From: Dermacentor variabilis
Lineage: Eukaryota; Arthropoda; Arachnida; Ixodida; Ixodidae
Reading direction: 5' to 3'
Length of the DNA: 64,000 nt
Assembly (NCBI RefSeq): GCF_050947875.1
Contig: NC_134569.1
Span: 205,834,127-205,898,126 of the forward strand
In this document: one piece after another, positions 1 through 12,557 of the stretch
Position numbering within the stretch: position 1 is the first letter of the stretch
How the letters are laid out: each line of letters begins with the position of its first letter
Notes under the pieces: generated by a model
Told to the model about the DNA's origin: nothing
What the model saw: the letters and a program-made list of their open reading frames with translations, nothing else
Database searches by the model: none
Position numbers and translations under genes: made by a program

Positions 1-229
1 ACCCATCATTCTTTATTTCCATAGCTCGTTGAGTCGTCCAGCACAATGCGTTGGCGGGCTAGTTGGTGCGAATCCATGAATACTTTGTTTAGCGCAAAAA
101 GACAGACACACGAGTCGTTGAGTCGTCCTCAATTTAATTAGAACCCTGTTCGTCAAACCACGGCCCTCAGTCCCCAGCGGCTGCGAAGCAACTGACCTCG
201 GCGGCGGTCAGACCTGTGACGCAGCAGAG

Positions 230-2235
230 GGTGCTCAGAATACCTGGGTCCGAACAGGCTGCCATTGCAATCTGAATCTGGCAACGCTTAACGCTAGAAC
301 GTTATCTAGTTAAGCGAGTGTAGCAGTGCTATTGGAGGAATTAGAGGGCAGTAAATGGGATATAATGGGCTCAGTGAAGTTAGAGGACAAATGAAGCCTA
401 TACAGTGCTAAAAAGCGGGCACGTCCTGTGCTACCATGGCTTAGCGGAGAGACGAGAACTAGGAGTAGCATTCCCGATTAATAAGGATATTGCTGGTAAC
501 TTACAGGAATTCTATAGCATTAACGAGAGGGTGGCAGGTCTTGTGAAACTTCATAAGAGGTACAAATTAAAGGTTGTACAGGTCTAAGCCCTACATCCAG
601 TCATGATGACCAGGAAATCGAAAGCTTCTATGAAGACGTGGATTTGGCTATGGATAAAGTAAAAAAATACAATATACTGATGGGCAACTTCAACGCCAGG
701 GTAGGCAAGAAGCAGCCTGGAGACAAGTCAGTGGGAGAAGATGGCTTAGGCTCTAGGAATAGCAGCGGAGAGATATTAGTAGAGTTTGCAGAACAGAATA
801 ATATGCGGATAATGAATGCCTTTTTCCGCAAGCGGGATAGCGGAAAGTGGACGTGAAGGAGCCCGAATGGCTAGACTAGAAATGAAATAAACTTTATACT
901 CTCCGCTAACCTTGGCATCATACAAGATGTGGATGTGCTCGGCAAGGTACGCTGAGGTGACCATACGATGGTAAGAACTAAAATCAGCCTAGACTTGAAA
1001 AGGGAACGGAAGAAACTGGTACATAAGCCGATCAATGAGTTAGCGGTAAGAGGGAAAATAGAGGAATTCCGTACAAGCTACAGAACAGGTATTCGGCTTT
1101 AACTCAGGAAGAGCACCTTAGTGTTGAAGCAATGAACGACAATCTTATGGGCATCATTAAGGAGGGTGCAATAGAAGTCTGTGGTAACTCCGTTAAACAA
1201 GATTCCAGTAAGCTATCGCAGGAGCCAGAAGAGCTGATCAAGAAACGCCATTGTATGAAACCTTCTAACTCTACAGTTAGAATTGAACTGGCAGAACTTT
1301 TCAAGTTAACAAGTGTAAGACAACTGACATAAGGAAGTAGAATTGAACATGGTCTCAGAAAAGGAGGAAGCCTAAAAGCAGTGAAGAAATAGGAATAGGC
1401 AAGAATCAGATATATGCGTAATGAGACAAACCTGGCAATATCATTACTAATATTGCTGAGATAGTTCAAGTAGCTGAGGAGTTCTATAGAGGTTTATACA
1501 GTACCAGTGGCACCCACGACGATAATGGAAGAGAGAACAGTTTAGAGGAATTTGAAATCCCCCAAGTAACGCCGGATGAAGTAAAGAGAGCCTTGGGAGC
1601 TATGCAAAGGGGGAAGGCAGCTAGGGAAGATCTGGCAACAGCATATTTGTTGAAGGATGGTGGACAGATTCTTCTAGGAAAACTGGCCACCCTGTATAGG
1701 TAATGCCTCACGACCTCGAGCCTACTGGAGTCTTGGAAGAACGCTAACATAATCCTAATCCATAAGAAATGGGATGCCAAAGACTTGAAAATTCATAGAC
1801 CGATCAGCTTACTGTCCGTTGCCTACAAAGTATGTACTAAGGTAACCGCAAATAGAATCAGGAACACCTTAGACTTCTGTCAACCAAAGTTCGGTCAACC
1901 AAAGGACCAGGCAGAATTCCGTAAAGGCTACTCAACAATAGACCATAACAATAGACCATATTCACACTATCAATCAGGTGACAGAGAAATGTGCAGAATA
2001 TAGCCAACCCTTATATATAGCTTTCATTCATTATGAGAAAGCGTTTGATTCAGACGGAACCTCAGCAGTCATGGAGGCATTACGGAATGAGGCTGCAGAC
2101 GAGCCGTACATAAAAATACTGAAAGATATCTATAGCGGCTCCACAGCCACCGCAGTCCTCCATAAAGAAAGCAACAAAATACAAATACAGAAAAGTGTCT
2201 AGACAGTGCTTCAATGCTAATCACAGTAACGCTGA
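230..2235 (+). mobile_element. RTE-clade LINE, decayed, 3'-truncated
   Basis: Remnant of a non-LTR retrotransposon of the RTE clade that is abundant in ticks. The endonuclease part is visible at 405-587 and 638-856, where the motif reads MGNFNARVG (family norm GDFNAKVG-like). The reverse transcriptase part is visible at 1785-2202, with RPISLLSVAYKV, then a fingers-palm stretch FIHYEKAFDS and the downstream EALRN and IYSGSTAT blocks. Frames are broken by stops and small duplications: two short repeats near 1880-1955 look like slippage. The polymerase catalytic region and the 3' tail are missing, since homology fades around 2205-2235. The edge at 230 is approximate and the element may begin further left. 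It is non-functional. The first 230 bases hold nothing else I recognise. Confidence 0.85.
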
Positions 2236-2533
2236 CATTCGTGGAGGCGAGTTCTGCCGGTCACAGCGCAAACACTGCACACGAGGCACTGAAGCTATAC
2301 GCGTACACACTGCCATGGTGACAACTTCAATTTAACTTAATTCACTCTGTGGCACGAAGACGACGAAAGCGACGCCTCACTCTGTTGAGGTAGCTGATAT
2401 GTTGAGGCCTGCCTTGCTGGTAAAGCCGCAACTTTGAGTCGCGCAGGGCCTTTCCTTTTGAAAACAGCATTCGTCTAACCTGCTGCGAAACAGGCTGAGC
2501 AGTTGAAGGCGTTGATAGAGGCACAGTTGGTGT

Positions 2534-5500
2534 TTACTGTTGAGGTTGCTGCTCATCATCAGTGTCGATGTCATCACTGTCATCAACCTCTTCATCAGAC
2601 AGGACGGGCTCACCAGCAGCAAGGCAAATATTATAGAGTGTGGCACATGCTGCAACTATGTGGCCTGCTCGGCCAGGCTCATGGTGCAAAGCGCGGTACT
2701 TCTGTAAGCACCGGAATCTTGCCTTCAGGATGCCAATGCAACGCTCCACAACTGCTCGCGTGGCTGTGTGAACCTTGTTGTACTCTGCCTCGGGTGACTG
2801 TGGTGATGGGTGGCCTGCCACGGGAGTTAAAAGCCATGGCTCCAGTGGGTAGCCACTATCGCCTGCAAAAAAAAACAGCCGTTGTGCTTGTTGAGAAAAT
2901 GGGGCATAGAACAGGAATGACTACCATGACTCTAAAAGTGTAACCATACATGCACATAGTCGTGGTCTTTCATTGCAGTTGTGACCCTAACGAACTTGCA
3001 AATTGACCAGATGATAACAAGGTGCACTAATTACTGGAAATTATATATTCACTATAGAGATAAAATGGTGGCTAACAAGCAATAAATTTAAGACACATGA
3101 ACAAGCAGGGAGAGTAAAATTAATCGAACTGGGACACACTCTGGACAAAATCAGTCAAAATACCTATACTTTGCCATTAACCTGACAAAAGGCATGGTCA
3201 CATAAGATTCACACAGCCTTCCATCTGTACAGCACCTATATTTCCTCTTGCCATTCTATCAGTACATGCATGCAACACACTGCTTTTCCTGAATGTTCCT
3301 GTGAAACTGCAATTTCTAGAAGGAAAACCTATACTTGAATATGGCACTTTTAAAATCACTCGTTCAAAAGACAACCAACACAGAAGTATTGTGCACCCAT
3401 GCAACAGTGACACCTATGTAGTTTTATATGAAGAAATGATATTCATGCACAATGATGTGTGAAGGAAGGCCAATGCTTTTCTTTCTATTTTGCTTGTCTT
3501 ATTTTTGCGTATATACTGGTACTGGTAAACAGTAATAAAGTTCAGTTGTCAGCACTCTGTTATGCACACCTCTGAGTGATGATAATTATGTGCACAATAC
3601 ATTTATTCCTATATAGGAATGTCCAGAATGCACGCACTGAAAGATAAGCAAGCTGATGTTATCAGCAACTTCAGTGACATAGTGAAGGTGGCCAAGACTC
3701 CTATTCTGAACTGCACAGCTCAAAGACAAGTCTCCCAACCTCAAGCTGGACAAGTCAAGACAAGTCAAACAGGACACCAAAATACCAGGTTAGAAACACC
3801 TTACGAGACTTGTCCTGTGGAAACGTGACCGGAGAAGGCGGTATAACAGTCGATTTGATCGAAGATATGGGGGGTTATACTTAAGAAAGTCACGGTACTC
3901 TACATATAATGTCTTAAGACCTCAAATGTACCACTAAGCTGTAAGAATGCCAATTTTATATTAGTACACAAGAAAGGAGGTGTAAAAGACTAGAAAATGT
4001 ACGGACCCATCAGCTTACCTTCAGTTATATACCAAATATACAGAAAGGTAATTTGGAATAGACCCGCCGTGGTTGCTCAGTGGCTATGGTGTTAGGCTGC
4101 TGAGCACGAGGTCGCGGGATCGAATCCCGGCCACGGCGGCCGCATTTCGATGGGGGCGAAATGCGAAAACACCCGTGTACTTAGATTTAGGTGCACGTTA
4201 AAGAACCCCAGGTGGTCAAAATTTCCGGAGTCCCCCACTACGGCGTGCCTCATAATCAGAAAGTTGTTTTGGCACGTAAAACCCCATTTATTATTATTAT
4301 TAATTTCGAATAGGCTAAGAGAAACACTTAGCCTCAACCAACCTAGAGAACAAGCAGGCTTCAGGAAAGGATACTCTACAATGTATCACAGCCACGTCAT
4401 CAATCAAGTAACTGAGAAATCTGTTGAATACAACAAACTATTTTATATGGCTTTCTTAGACTACAAAAAGGCATTCGACTCTGTAGAGAAATGGAGTCAA
4501 ATACAGCAGTTCTAAAGGCATTGTGGCATCAAGTAATACTGGAAACATACGTCAATACCGTAGCCAACATCTACGAAGCTTCCAGAGCTACACTACTTCT
4601 CTGCGAGAAAAGCAGAAAAATTGCAATCAAGAGGTTAGGCAAGAAGATGCAATCTCTCCAACACTATCACTTCATGCATAGAAGTATTACAACAAATGGA
4701 CTGGGAAAAAATAGGAGTAAAGATCAACGGAGAATATCTTAGCAAATAGGGTTTGCAGATGATATTGTGTGCCTCAGCAATGAAGCCAACGAATTGCAAA
4801 ACATTATTGAAGACCTCAACTAAGCAAGTATTAAAACAGGATTGAAAATAAACAAGCAGAAGACAAAGATAATATTCAATAGCCTGGGGAAAGAACAATT
4901 CATGATTAGCAATCAACACCTACAACTCATGCAAGAGTATGCATATTTAAGGCCAGCTACTAACAGCGGAGCCTTCTCATGAAAAGGAAACCCACCAAAG
5001 ATTAAGGATGGGATGGAGTGCGTATGGCAGGTATTCCCAAATCATGACAGGCAATTTACCACTGCCGCTAAAGCGAGAAGTGTACAATCATTACATTTTA
5101 CATATGGGGTAGAAACTTTGATACAAATAAATAAAGTCGAGAAGAAGATAAGGACTGCACAGAGTGCGATGGAATGAAAAATTATTTGTGTAACATTAGG
5201 AGACAGGGAGGGAGGAGAGTGGATCAGAGAACTAATGGGGGTCGCCAATGTTCTGGTTTCCATTAAGGAAAAAAAGATGGCCTTGAGCGGGCCACATAAT
5301 GTGTAGGACAGACGAATGACAGTGAGAGCGATAAAATGGATAACAAGAGATGGGAACACAGCTGAGGGTGACAAAGAGTTAGGTGGAGTGATGAAATTGA
5401 GGAGGTCGCAGGCTTAAAATTGAATCAGTTTGCGCAGGACAGGTTAAACTGGAGATCATTGAGCGAGGTCTTCATCCTGCAGTGGACAAAATGAGCTGAT

Positions 5501-7401
5501 GATGATGATATTTATTCCTGAAGATCACCAACGGAATGCCATATAGGTTGGGACCTCATTTTGACTGCCTTGTCGAAAAGTTTACACAGCGGGATAATAG
5601 TTGAGACATGGTAAGAAGGACAATGCATTTTGTAAGAGATATGACGGCCAGCTCTGTTAGTGCCAAAATGAGCAAACATGAGGGTGCAATTTTGACAACT
5701 GTTTTCAGGCGTGTTCTCCATTAGATGTAAATATTCAGTGCCTGTACTCGCCAAAAGTGTGCATGCACATAAATGTGAGGCTGTGTTCCTCTAAAGCAAG
5801 GTTTGAGTACGGGCTAGTTGGTATTCCATGGTATAAATCGCCACTTACAGCGCATACATAAACGGAGGACCTTGTCCTCCATTTATGTATGTGCTGTAAG
5901 TGACGATTGATACCATGTGTTTCTCTGCCTGGAATATTGCTCCAGTCACAACCACAACTGGTTAGCCTGTGAGAGCACTGCAGAATGATGGAAACTTGAC
6001 TAATTGATATGTCCTAAAAAGCTGAAATGCATAAACGCACGACACACAATGAGCACGAAGCATGCTGCCTTGCTGCAAACAGTGATTTCAAAGTGTACGT
6101 CAAACACATTGTTGTGAAAGAAAAAAAGATTTAGTAACTCACAGGGAGCAAACTGTGCTTCAATTCACGGCCGCACACAGCATGCTGTGCAGCAGGGGTG
6201 GGCGAGTTGAACCTAAACCCCACCCCAAAAAATGTTTATGGTTTGTATGCGTATATAAACATGCACATATACAAACATATACAGACATTAACATGCATAC
6301 AGGAGGTTCTATACCCACATATAGAAGTGTTCTGTGATGCAGAACATTATGCACAGAACTGCAGTGTCCTTTGCAAATCCCCTGTGTTGTTAACAGCAGA
6401 TCTAGCCACTTAGGGAAAAAATACTTGCCAAGCAAGCAGTCGCCATCCTCAATAAGGAGCCCCCGCTCTAAATGCTGTCTTAACGCCGATTTCCCCCAAA
6501 CATGGGCATCATGGCAGGACCCAGGAAACCGGACATCAGTATCTAAAATGCGCATGTCAGCATCGCACACCTGCAAAAAAGTTTCGAATATTTCTGCCAC
6601 ACCAACACAAATTACTCATGCAATGTAAGCCCAAGCAGCCAAATCACTGCTTAAGAAACAGCATTATTATATGTAATTATTAGAAGTACCCAAGAAACAT
6701 CCAATGGGAACATGTTTGGCACATCATGTGAAGAAAAAAATAAATTATTCTGAATTGTATGTTCAAGTGTTGAATAACTCACACTGTATAACATTACACC
6801 AATTATGACAAGCATGAAGGCAAAAGGAAGGTGCACTTACCACCATTGTGTTCAAGGCATAGTGTGGTTTCCTTGTAAAGTAGTTGGCCTTGACCACGTC
6901 TGGCTTTGACCTTGAAGGCGCCTTAATGCCGACGTACGTTCCGTCGACGCACCCGACGACGTTCGTAATGCTCCCACGAAGGAGGAAGCGCTCTTTTATA
7001 TATGCCCGCTCAGCCGCAGTCTTTGGGAATGCCAGCCACCGCTTACGCACTGCCGCGTCGATGAGCGCGTCAGACACATCTCTGACACCGCGGCTAACAG
7101 TACTTTGATGGCGTCCAATGTAACGCTCGGCGCCGACGCTTTCTTGAAAACTCCCAGTCCCGTAGAAACGGAGGGCGCAGAGGACTTGCTCTTCGACGGT
7201 GAGCGAATGAAGCCCACCACGCTGTCTCCGCAGACGACAGTCTTCGCCTAGCTCGTCACACGGCCAGCGCACTGACGTCTTCGACATGCGAAAATGGCGT
7301 TGAAATTCCACGTCGGTCATGCACGTGAACGGGTCCAGACGGTCATACTGACGCTTGCTGCCGCTGGAGGCAATGACACAGGCTGCTGCTGCCGCCGCCA
7401 T
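2534..7401 (-). CDS. PIF/Harbinger (HARBI1-like) transposase, three exons, open frame
   Basis: Exons on the minus strand are 7401-6841, 6570-6429 and 2862-2534. Joined, they give 1032 nt encoding 343 residues plus stop, close to the roughly 350 residues usual for HARBI1-type proteins. Exon 1 (1-187) carries an N-terminal helix-turn-helix-like part (STVSRGVRDVSDAL) and the first catalytic Asp in CVDGTYVGIKAP (D153). Exon 2 gives VCDADMRIL (D190) and RFPGSCHDAHVW. Exon 3 gives GDSGYPLEPWLLTP and the catalytic Glu in AVVERCIGILKARFRCL (E274), then an acidic tail. Intron 1 is GT-AG (gtaagt / tttttgcag). Intron 2 appears to be GC-AG (ttg|gcaagt / tttgcag), and only this junction restores LLGDSGYP. 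Intron 2 (3566 nt) contains an RTE LINE and a SINE. A DDE nuclease that cuts and pastes its element is expected. Terminal inverted repeats and the partner Myb-like gene were not found. Host domestication is possible. Confidence 0.85.
3840..5515 (+). mobile_element. RTE-clade LINE inside transposase intron 2, 5'-truncated
   Basis: A second copy of the same RTE family, in intron 2 of the Harbinger gene but on the opposite strand. Reverse transcriptase blocks are readable in broken frames: a LVHKKGGVKD-like stretch and PISLPSVIYQIYRKVI at about 3955-4050, then, after the nested SINE, REQAGFRKGYSTM and MAFLDYKKAFDSVE at 4336-4490. The catalytic region and C-terminal part follow through 5400. The 3' end is the characteristic gaggtcttcatcctgcagtgg block followed by (gat) repeats ending near 5510. 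The 5' edge is approximate. The copy is dead. Confidence 0.85.
4062..4301 (+). mobile_element. tRNA-derived SINE, Ruka-like, with target-site duplication
   Basis: Short interspersed element with a tRNA-like head (pol III box A region at about 4070-4085, box B GGATCGAATCC at 4117-4127), a body typical of tick Ruka-type SINEs (aaatgcgaaaacacccgtg, gttaaagaaccccaggtggtc, cctcataatcag) and a (ttatta) tail. It sits inside the RTE LINE and is flanked by 12-bp direct repeats aatttggaatag (4050-4061) and aatttcgaatag (4302-4313), with one mismatch. The LINE reading continues on either side, so the order of events is LINE into the intron first, then SINE into the LINE. Confidence 0.85.
5827..5917. repeat. 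Foldback hairpin, two 43-nt arms and 5-nt loop
   Basis: Left arm 5827-5869 and right arm 5875-5917 are reverse complements with about four mismatches, separated by the loop ccttg. The unit lies in intron 2 of the transposase gene, between the RTE LINE and exon 2. It has the size and shape of a foldback MITE or a microRNA-like precursor. Which one cannot be decided from sequence alone. Confidence 0.8.
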
Positions 7402-9100
7402 GTTCCCGAGTTGAACTCGGAGGGGGTTTCGCGATGTACAAGTTTAAGACCAGTTCCCCTGTCAATCAAAACCAGTGGTCACGCGCCGCGCGAGCACGTA
7501 ACTTGTGCGCGCACCCACCACGGTTGGGCCACGCCCAACTTATTTCTCGGCAACAGCGACGCGGTGCCGAGCTGAGAGGCATCAACAATCTTGACCGCCG
7601 ACACAACACACGCACAACGCACTGCCATCAGTGATGTACTGAGTACCACTATCAAAAACAAAGCGTTGACTGTCGTTGGCTTATGCATACATCTTCTCGG
7701 GCTGAGACGGCCCCACAACACGGTTTCACTGCCTGCATTGCGGCGACGTAGCGCACAGTAAATAATTATCGGCACATCACTGTAGCTACTTGCAAGGCGT
7801 CGATGCGTCGGGGTGGACGACGATGCTAAGGGGTGCGTATCGCAGCAGTTGTCTGAGATGGCTGCTCTGTCATCGGTGATGTATCGAACCCGCAGCGTCG
7901 CGAACACGATCAGCGTTCGAGAATCGTTCGCTTTTCTAGAGCCAGTGCAATGGCATTTTTCATCACAAGCACTGCGCACTCAACAGTTCCAACACCTTCC
8001 TCCGTTCGAAATCTCATTTCATAACTGCACACATGAGCCCTCACATGGCAAAATGCGATTGCTGCGGCGTCGTTACGATATCCACCTGCGATCGCTGCTG
8101 GCTCCAGCAGAGGTAATCCGCAAGCACCTTGGAGTGCACAACACACTCAAATACTGCGTACATTCGCCCAGAGGCACCTTCACTGTAAGCGATGTCAAGC
8201 GATGAATTGTGTCGCTGGGAAGCACGCACTTCTTCGCAATGTATCGTAGAGGCTTCGCGCACAAACATAAACTGCTACATTTTCACTGTACGGCGTCACT
8301 ACGGACCCCAACACAACGTACCGCCATTTTGCAGCGACAGCCGTTGCTCCCGTCTATGACTAGTGCGTTCCTTTTATTTGGTTTAGCCTAGTGAATCGCC
8401 TGCGATGAACAGCCGTATAACGGCGCTGCGTTTCTATTCCCCTAATAAAGAAGGAATGGCCATGGTCATGCCTGACTTTAATGATAATAGCACTGCAGCA
8501 CCCCTAGGTGACTGCTCACCGTATGAAGAGCCTCGAGCATGCGACGCCCTTCAATGTATCCGCTTCTGAGCTTTCGCCTCACTGTCGCCACTCGCGGCAT
8601 GAAGTGCAAAATTTAATAATTTTCTCGATCTCCCTTTATCATCAGAAATTCCTAGCATTCAAAACAAAAAGCAGATACTCAAAGAAATAAAATGATTTGT
8701 TATTTTATCTGTTCTATTTTAACGTATTCGATTGAGCGAAAGTGTAGGTGCAAGAATGCGCCGCTTGCACCCTGTTCGCATTCGACAGAGGACAGAAAGA
8801 TAGCGCCCGAAAGAGGAGGCACGCCCTTGATGCGCCCGAAAAAGGCGTGGTAAGCGGCTCAAGGCAAGTGTGCAGATAGACAGCGGCACAGTCACGGTAT
8901 TGCTAAGTTGCGATAATCCGTTGATAACAATACGCGGCGCTGGCGGGTTTCGTTGTGCAGCCGTCTGCGCTTGAAACGTGGAAGCAGCTTGCCGCGCAGG
9001 GTCCGCTCATATTGTCATACGCGGATTTTTGTCTACATTCTTTTTTCCCTGTAGCCTTTGCGCGTTTCACGCTATCTCCATTCACTGGCTGCCGTCGAGC
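7402..9100. other. No gene recognised between transposase start and I-like LINE
   Basis: The region contains short overlapping ORFs on both strands without recognisable motifs. It should include the promoter, 5' UTR and perhaps the terminal inverted repeat of the Harbinger element (7402-8000), but I could not find a matching inverted repeat near 2210-2530. Confidence 0.4.
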
Positions 9101-9167
9101 AAACTCGAATAAAACTCGGGTGAACGAGAAACTCGGCGCATCCTGCATAGCACCCCTGGAGGGGAAT

Positions 9168-9760
9168 TCATGACCCCGTTTGGAGCATGTGGAAGGCCGA
9201 CGATTGTGGTCTATTAAGTTTAGGATGTGGTAGCGGAAAGGCCCGCCGAGCAAGTTGATAATGTGCCAAGATTTCATGGAAAGTGAGAAGCGAATCCCTG
9301 TACAGTCCTAAGTCGCCGCCCGTGAGTCCACCTGAACCGCTGCGGTGTGTAAGACCTCGATAACAGCCATGAGCCAACTCATTGGCGTTAAGAACCTCAG
9401 AGTGCATATTGATCTCCATATGAACCGGGAACCATTTGATGATATGAAAACCAGCGGCCCCCTCGCTGCCGAGCATGGCCACCACCTTTTTTGCGATCGA
9501 GCCGGAGGCGAACGCTCGGGCTGCAGACCTCGAGTCTGTATAGACATTGGTACGTAGAGTCGTAGGTCCTTCTGTGCTATATCTATAGAAACCTGCTCGG
9601 CTAATGTTGCCGGAACATTCCGCACGGATGCTGAGTTAATGAGAGTGCCGTTGGAGTCAACCGAAACCGCGGTATAGTGATCAGAGCGCTCGTACAGGGC
9701 GGCGTCAACGAAACATGCCAGATTCGGAGTGGTCGCAGCAACTTTTGACAGAGAACGAGC
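9168..9760 (-). pseudogene. RNase H domain and C-terminal tail of I-like LINE
   Basis: Across frames one reads a domain start with DAALYERSDHYTAVSVDSNG, then TDSRSAARAFASGSIAKKV, FHIIKWFPVH and NANELAHGCYRGLTHR. These match the order of RNase H core motifs in I-type LINEs. They are followed by RRAFPLPHPKLNRPQ, the usual tail of this family in ticks. The frame changes at least twice (about 9485 and 9625), so the domain is inactive. Confidence 0.7.
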
Positions 9761-9793
9761 CCTGGCTACCGTACGTTGTATTTAGGTTGGACG

Positions 9794-11334
9794 TTACGTG
9801 GCATGGGACGTTTCTTGAACGTGTCTCGGACCATGTATGATAGGGTAACGTTGCGCTTCCTGATTTCCTGGTGACCGCATCCAACGGATTCGAGGATGCG
9901 TCTCCTCGCTCGCGAATATGAGAGTCGTATTAGTTGGGCCACTCGTTGGGCCTCGATCCCCTCTGAAAGGGTGTTGTGCATGCCTAGTTGCATGAGACGC
10001 GCGGTGCTGGTCGTGAAGTGGTAAAACCAGGACGCGCTTGATGCATTTGCGCATGATGGCGTCGATTTTGGCCTCATCCCGTTTAGACCAGCGGAGCGCG
10101 GAGGCCATATAGTTAACGTGGCTCTTCAGAAAATTGTGGTAGAATCTGAGAAGATCGCTCTCGCTTAACCCCCCCCCCCCCACCAACCTGCGGTTCGAGA
10201 CCCTGAGGATAAGCCGAAGCATATTCTCCGTGTTGGAGGTAATGCGGGCTGCCCCCGTGAGATTCCAGCAAGAGTCCAAGGACCCTGATGGTATCCACTC
10301 TGGATTTATTGCCCATCCCTTGTATAGAGGGCTATCAGAACGTGATCTAAGGGTGAAACCTCCCGTCGGGTGGGCCTATGCAAAAGAAGTTCGGACTTGG
10401 TTGGGGACAGACTCAGGCCCGTGTCTTGTAGGAAGTGTTCTGTGACATCGAGTGCCTCTTGGAGCGCACTCTCAACTGCAGCGTCAGACAATCCCATGCA
10501 CCACACGGAAATATAATCCGCGTAGAAGGCGTGACCCGTTCCTTTTACTGTGGCCAGTCTGACCGAGAGGCCCCTCATGGCGATGTTAAACAGGGGAAAT
10601 ACGACCGCCCCTTGCAGGGTGCCTCTCCCTCCTAATGTAAATTCCTTGAATTTGATTTGCCCTATTTTGACAGTGGCCTTGCGATCCCTGAGGAAGGAGC
10701 TCACGTATGCGTGGAATTGTGGCTCCAGGCCCAGTTCCGAGATGGCGTCTAGCACGAACCGGTGCGAGAAGTTATCAAAAGCCTTGGACAAGTCTAGAGC
10801 AAGGATGCCCCGAGTGTCTCTTGCGTCGTCATCAATGATTTGCTTCTTTATAAGTAGCATGACGTCCTGTGTGGAGAGTGCCGGCCGAAAGCCGACCATG
10901 TTGTGAGGGAATAACTCATTAGTTCCTATGTGCCTAAATATACGGTTGTGAATGGCATGTTCGGCCACCTTACCGACGCAGGATGTGAGCGAGATGGGCC
11001 GCATGTTCCTCGGCGCAAGACCCTTGTCTGGTTTCGGGATGAGCACGACTGAGGCTGTCTTCCAGGACTAGGGGACAAGGCGCGTTTCCCAGATTATATT
11101 GACTTCCTCGGTGAGCAGCGCAACTGATTGTTCGTCCAGGTTGCGGAAGAGCTTATTGGAGAAGCCATCCGGGCCCGGTGCAGAGCGACTGTTGAGCGTT
11201 TGAAGCACTTTCCAGATTTCGGATTCCGTGAAGGGGGCGTCGAGCTCCCCCACATTAACGAGGATAATCCCCGTCACCGGAGGGGCCCAGCGGAAGATGT
11301 TTTTCGGCCAACTCTTGCAGGAGGACGCGTTCAA
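9794..11334 (-). pseudogene. Reverse transcriptase of I-like LINE ORF2, active site mutated
   Basis: Ordered RT blocks on the minus strand: SRSAPGPDGFSNKLFRNL (11334-11068), then an open 246-residue stretch (11046-10306) with NMRPISLTSCVGKVAEHAI, MVGFRPALSTQDVMLL, ILALDLSKAFDNFSH and the catalytic box FYADYISVW. The second Asp of YADD is Tyr here (codon tat near 10513-10518), which should abolish polymerisation. 10279-9794 continues into the thumb (LLRFYHNFLKSHVNYMASAL). A poly-C run at 10169-10180 lies in this part. Confidence 0.85.
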
Positions 11335-11849
11335 GTATGCCTGCCGCCTTATGATTATGATTATGGTTAGTCTCTGATTGCTTTTGCTTTGCGAATCTTC
11401 GAGTAAGTGTTTGAGCAGGTTCCATTTCCCCCGTTCTCATCTGGCCATCAACCGAGAAACACACTTCATTCCATTGTTGTTTGGACAGTTCGATGGAATG
11501 AGCTTCTATTATACGATTGAGCTCCGTAATTTTCTTGTGAAGACGGCGGTAGAATCTGTGCGTTCTGCAGTGCCTCAGGATGAAGTTTTTGGCTTCTAGA
11601 AGGTGCGCAAGGCGCGCGTCCATCCGATCTACTTTAGGTCGGTCTTAACCACCTTGGTCGCAGCTTGTACGTCCTTCTGCAGTCTTGTGAACAGACTATC
11701 GAGATTATCATAGTTGGTCTGGTGCGCCTTCCGCATTTTCCGGAAGGCATCCCGGTCCGTCGCATTATATTCCCTGGTATGGGCTATGTTAATTGTTAGG
11801 GTAATCTCCACAATGAAGTGGTCGCTACCCAGCTTCTCTTCCAAATTTC

Positions 11850-12455
11850 ACCATCCTGCTCCGGGGGCGTTCTTGACGGACACCAGGTCCGGAGTGGTGT
11901 CTCGGACTACCGACGTGTCGCTTCGCGTCGGGTATTGAGGATCCGTAATCAATTCCAGTGAGCAGTCAGCAACTGCCTCTACAAGGAGATTGCCCTTGGT
12001 ATCCCCAGGCATTCTGGGGTGCATTGAAGTCACCCGCTGTCACTATGGGTGCCCCCTTGCTCAGGGCCACCACCTTTGCCATGATCGTGCCGAATGCCTG
12101 CCGTTGATCCGACGTCGAGCTGTATATGTTAAAAAGGAAGACACTGCTCTTAAGCCAATTGTTAGGGATAATTTCTACCACAATGATTTCCGCCCTAGTT
12201 CTGCGAAGTGGTAATTTGTGTACTTGAAGGGGCACTTCCGAGCGACCAAGGTTGCTAAACCACGCTTTCCTTCCTCCCGTATCGATGCAACCCGTTGTCG
12301 GGGAAGCTGGGCGGATCATCGAAGGTTTCTTGTAACAGAATTACGTGCGGTTGGACCGCAGGGGCAGAACCGAATTGTTGCAGCGGAGCGTTGCGCCGTT
12401 GGAAACTGGCACATTTCCACTGCCAAACAACCAGAGTATTGGGACTGACCGCCAT
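11850..12455 (-). pseudogene. Endonuclease domain of I-like LINE ORF2, broken
   Basis: APE-type endonuclease remnants in two frames. 12455-12255 has the opening VVWQWKCASFQ...HVILLQE, which includes the QE metal-binding site typical of the fold. 12319-11966 has VTAGDFNAPQNAWG, with the Asp-Phe-Asn motif. The downstream piece 12033-11848 includes VSVKNAPGAGW-like conserved sequence. The enzyme would nick target DNA for target-primed reverse transcription. Frameshifts make it inactive. Confidence 0.75.
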
Positions 12456-12557
12456 GGGGATTGCCTTGGATTGGCCATTCCACCGTCTTGTTGACGGGGA
12501 TGGCGCTTACGGGTAAAGGTCCCCGACGGGCCTCCCTCCAAGGCTGTCTTACTGCAG

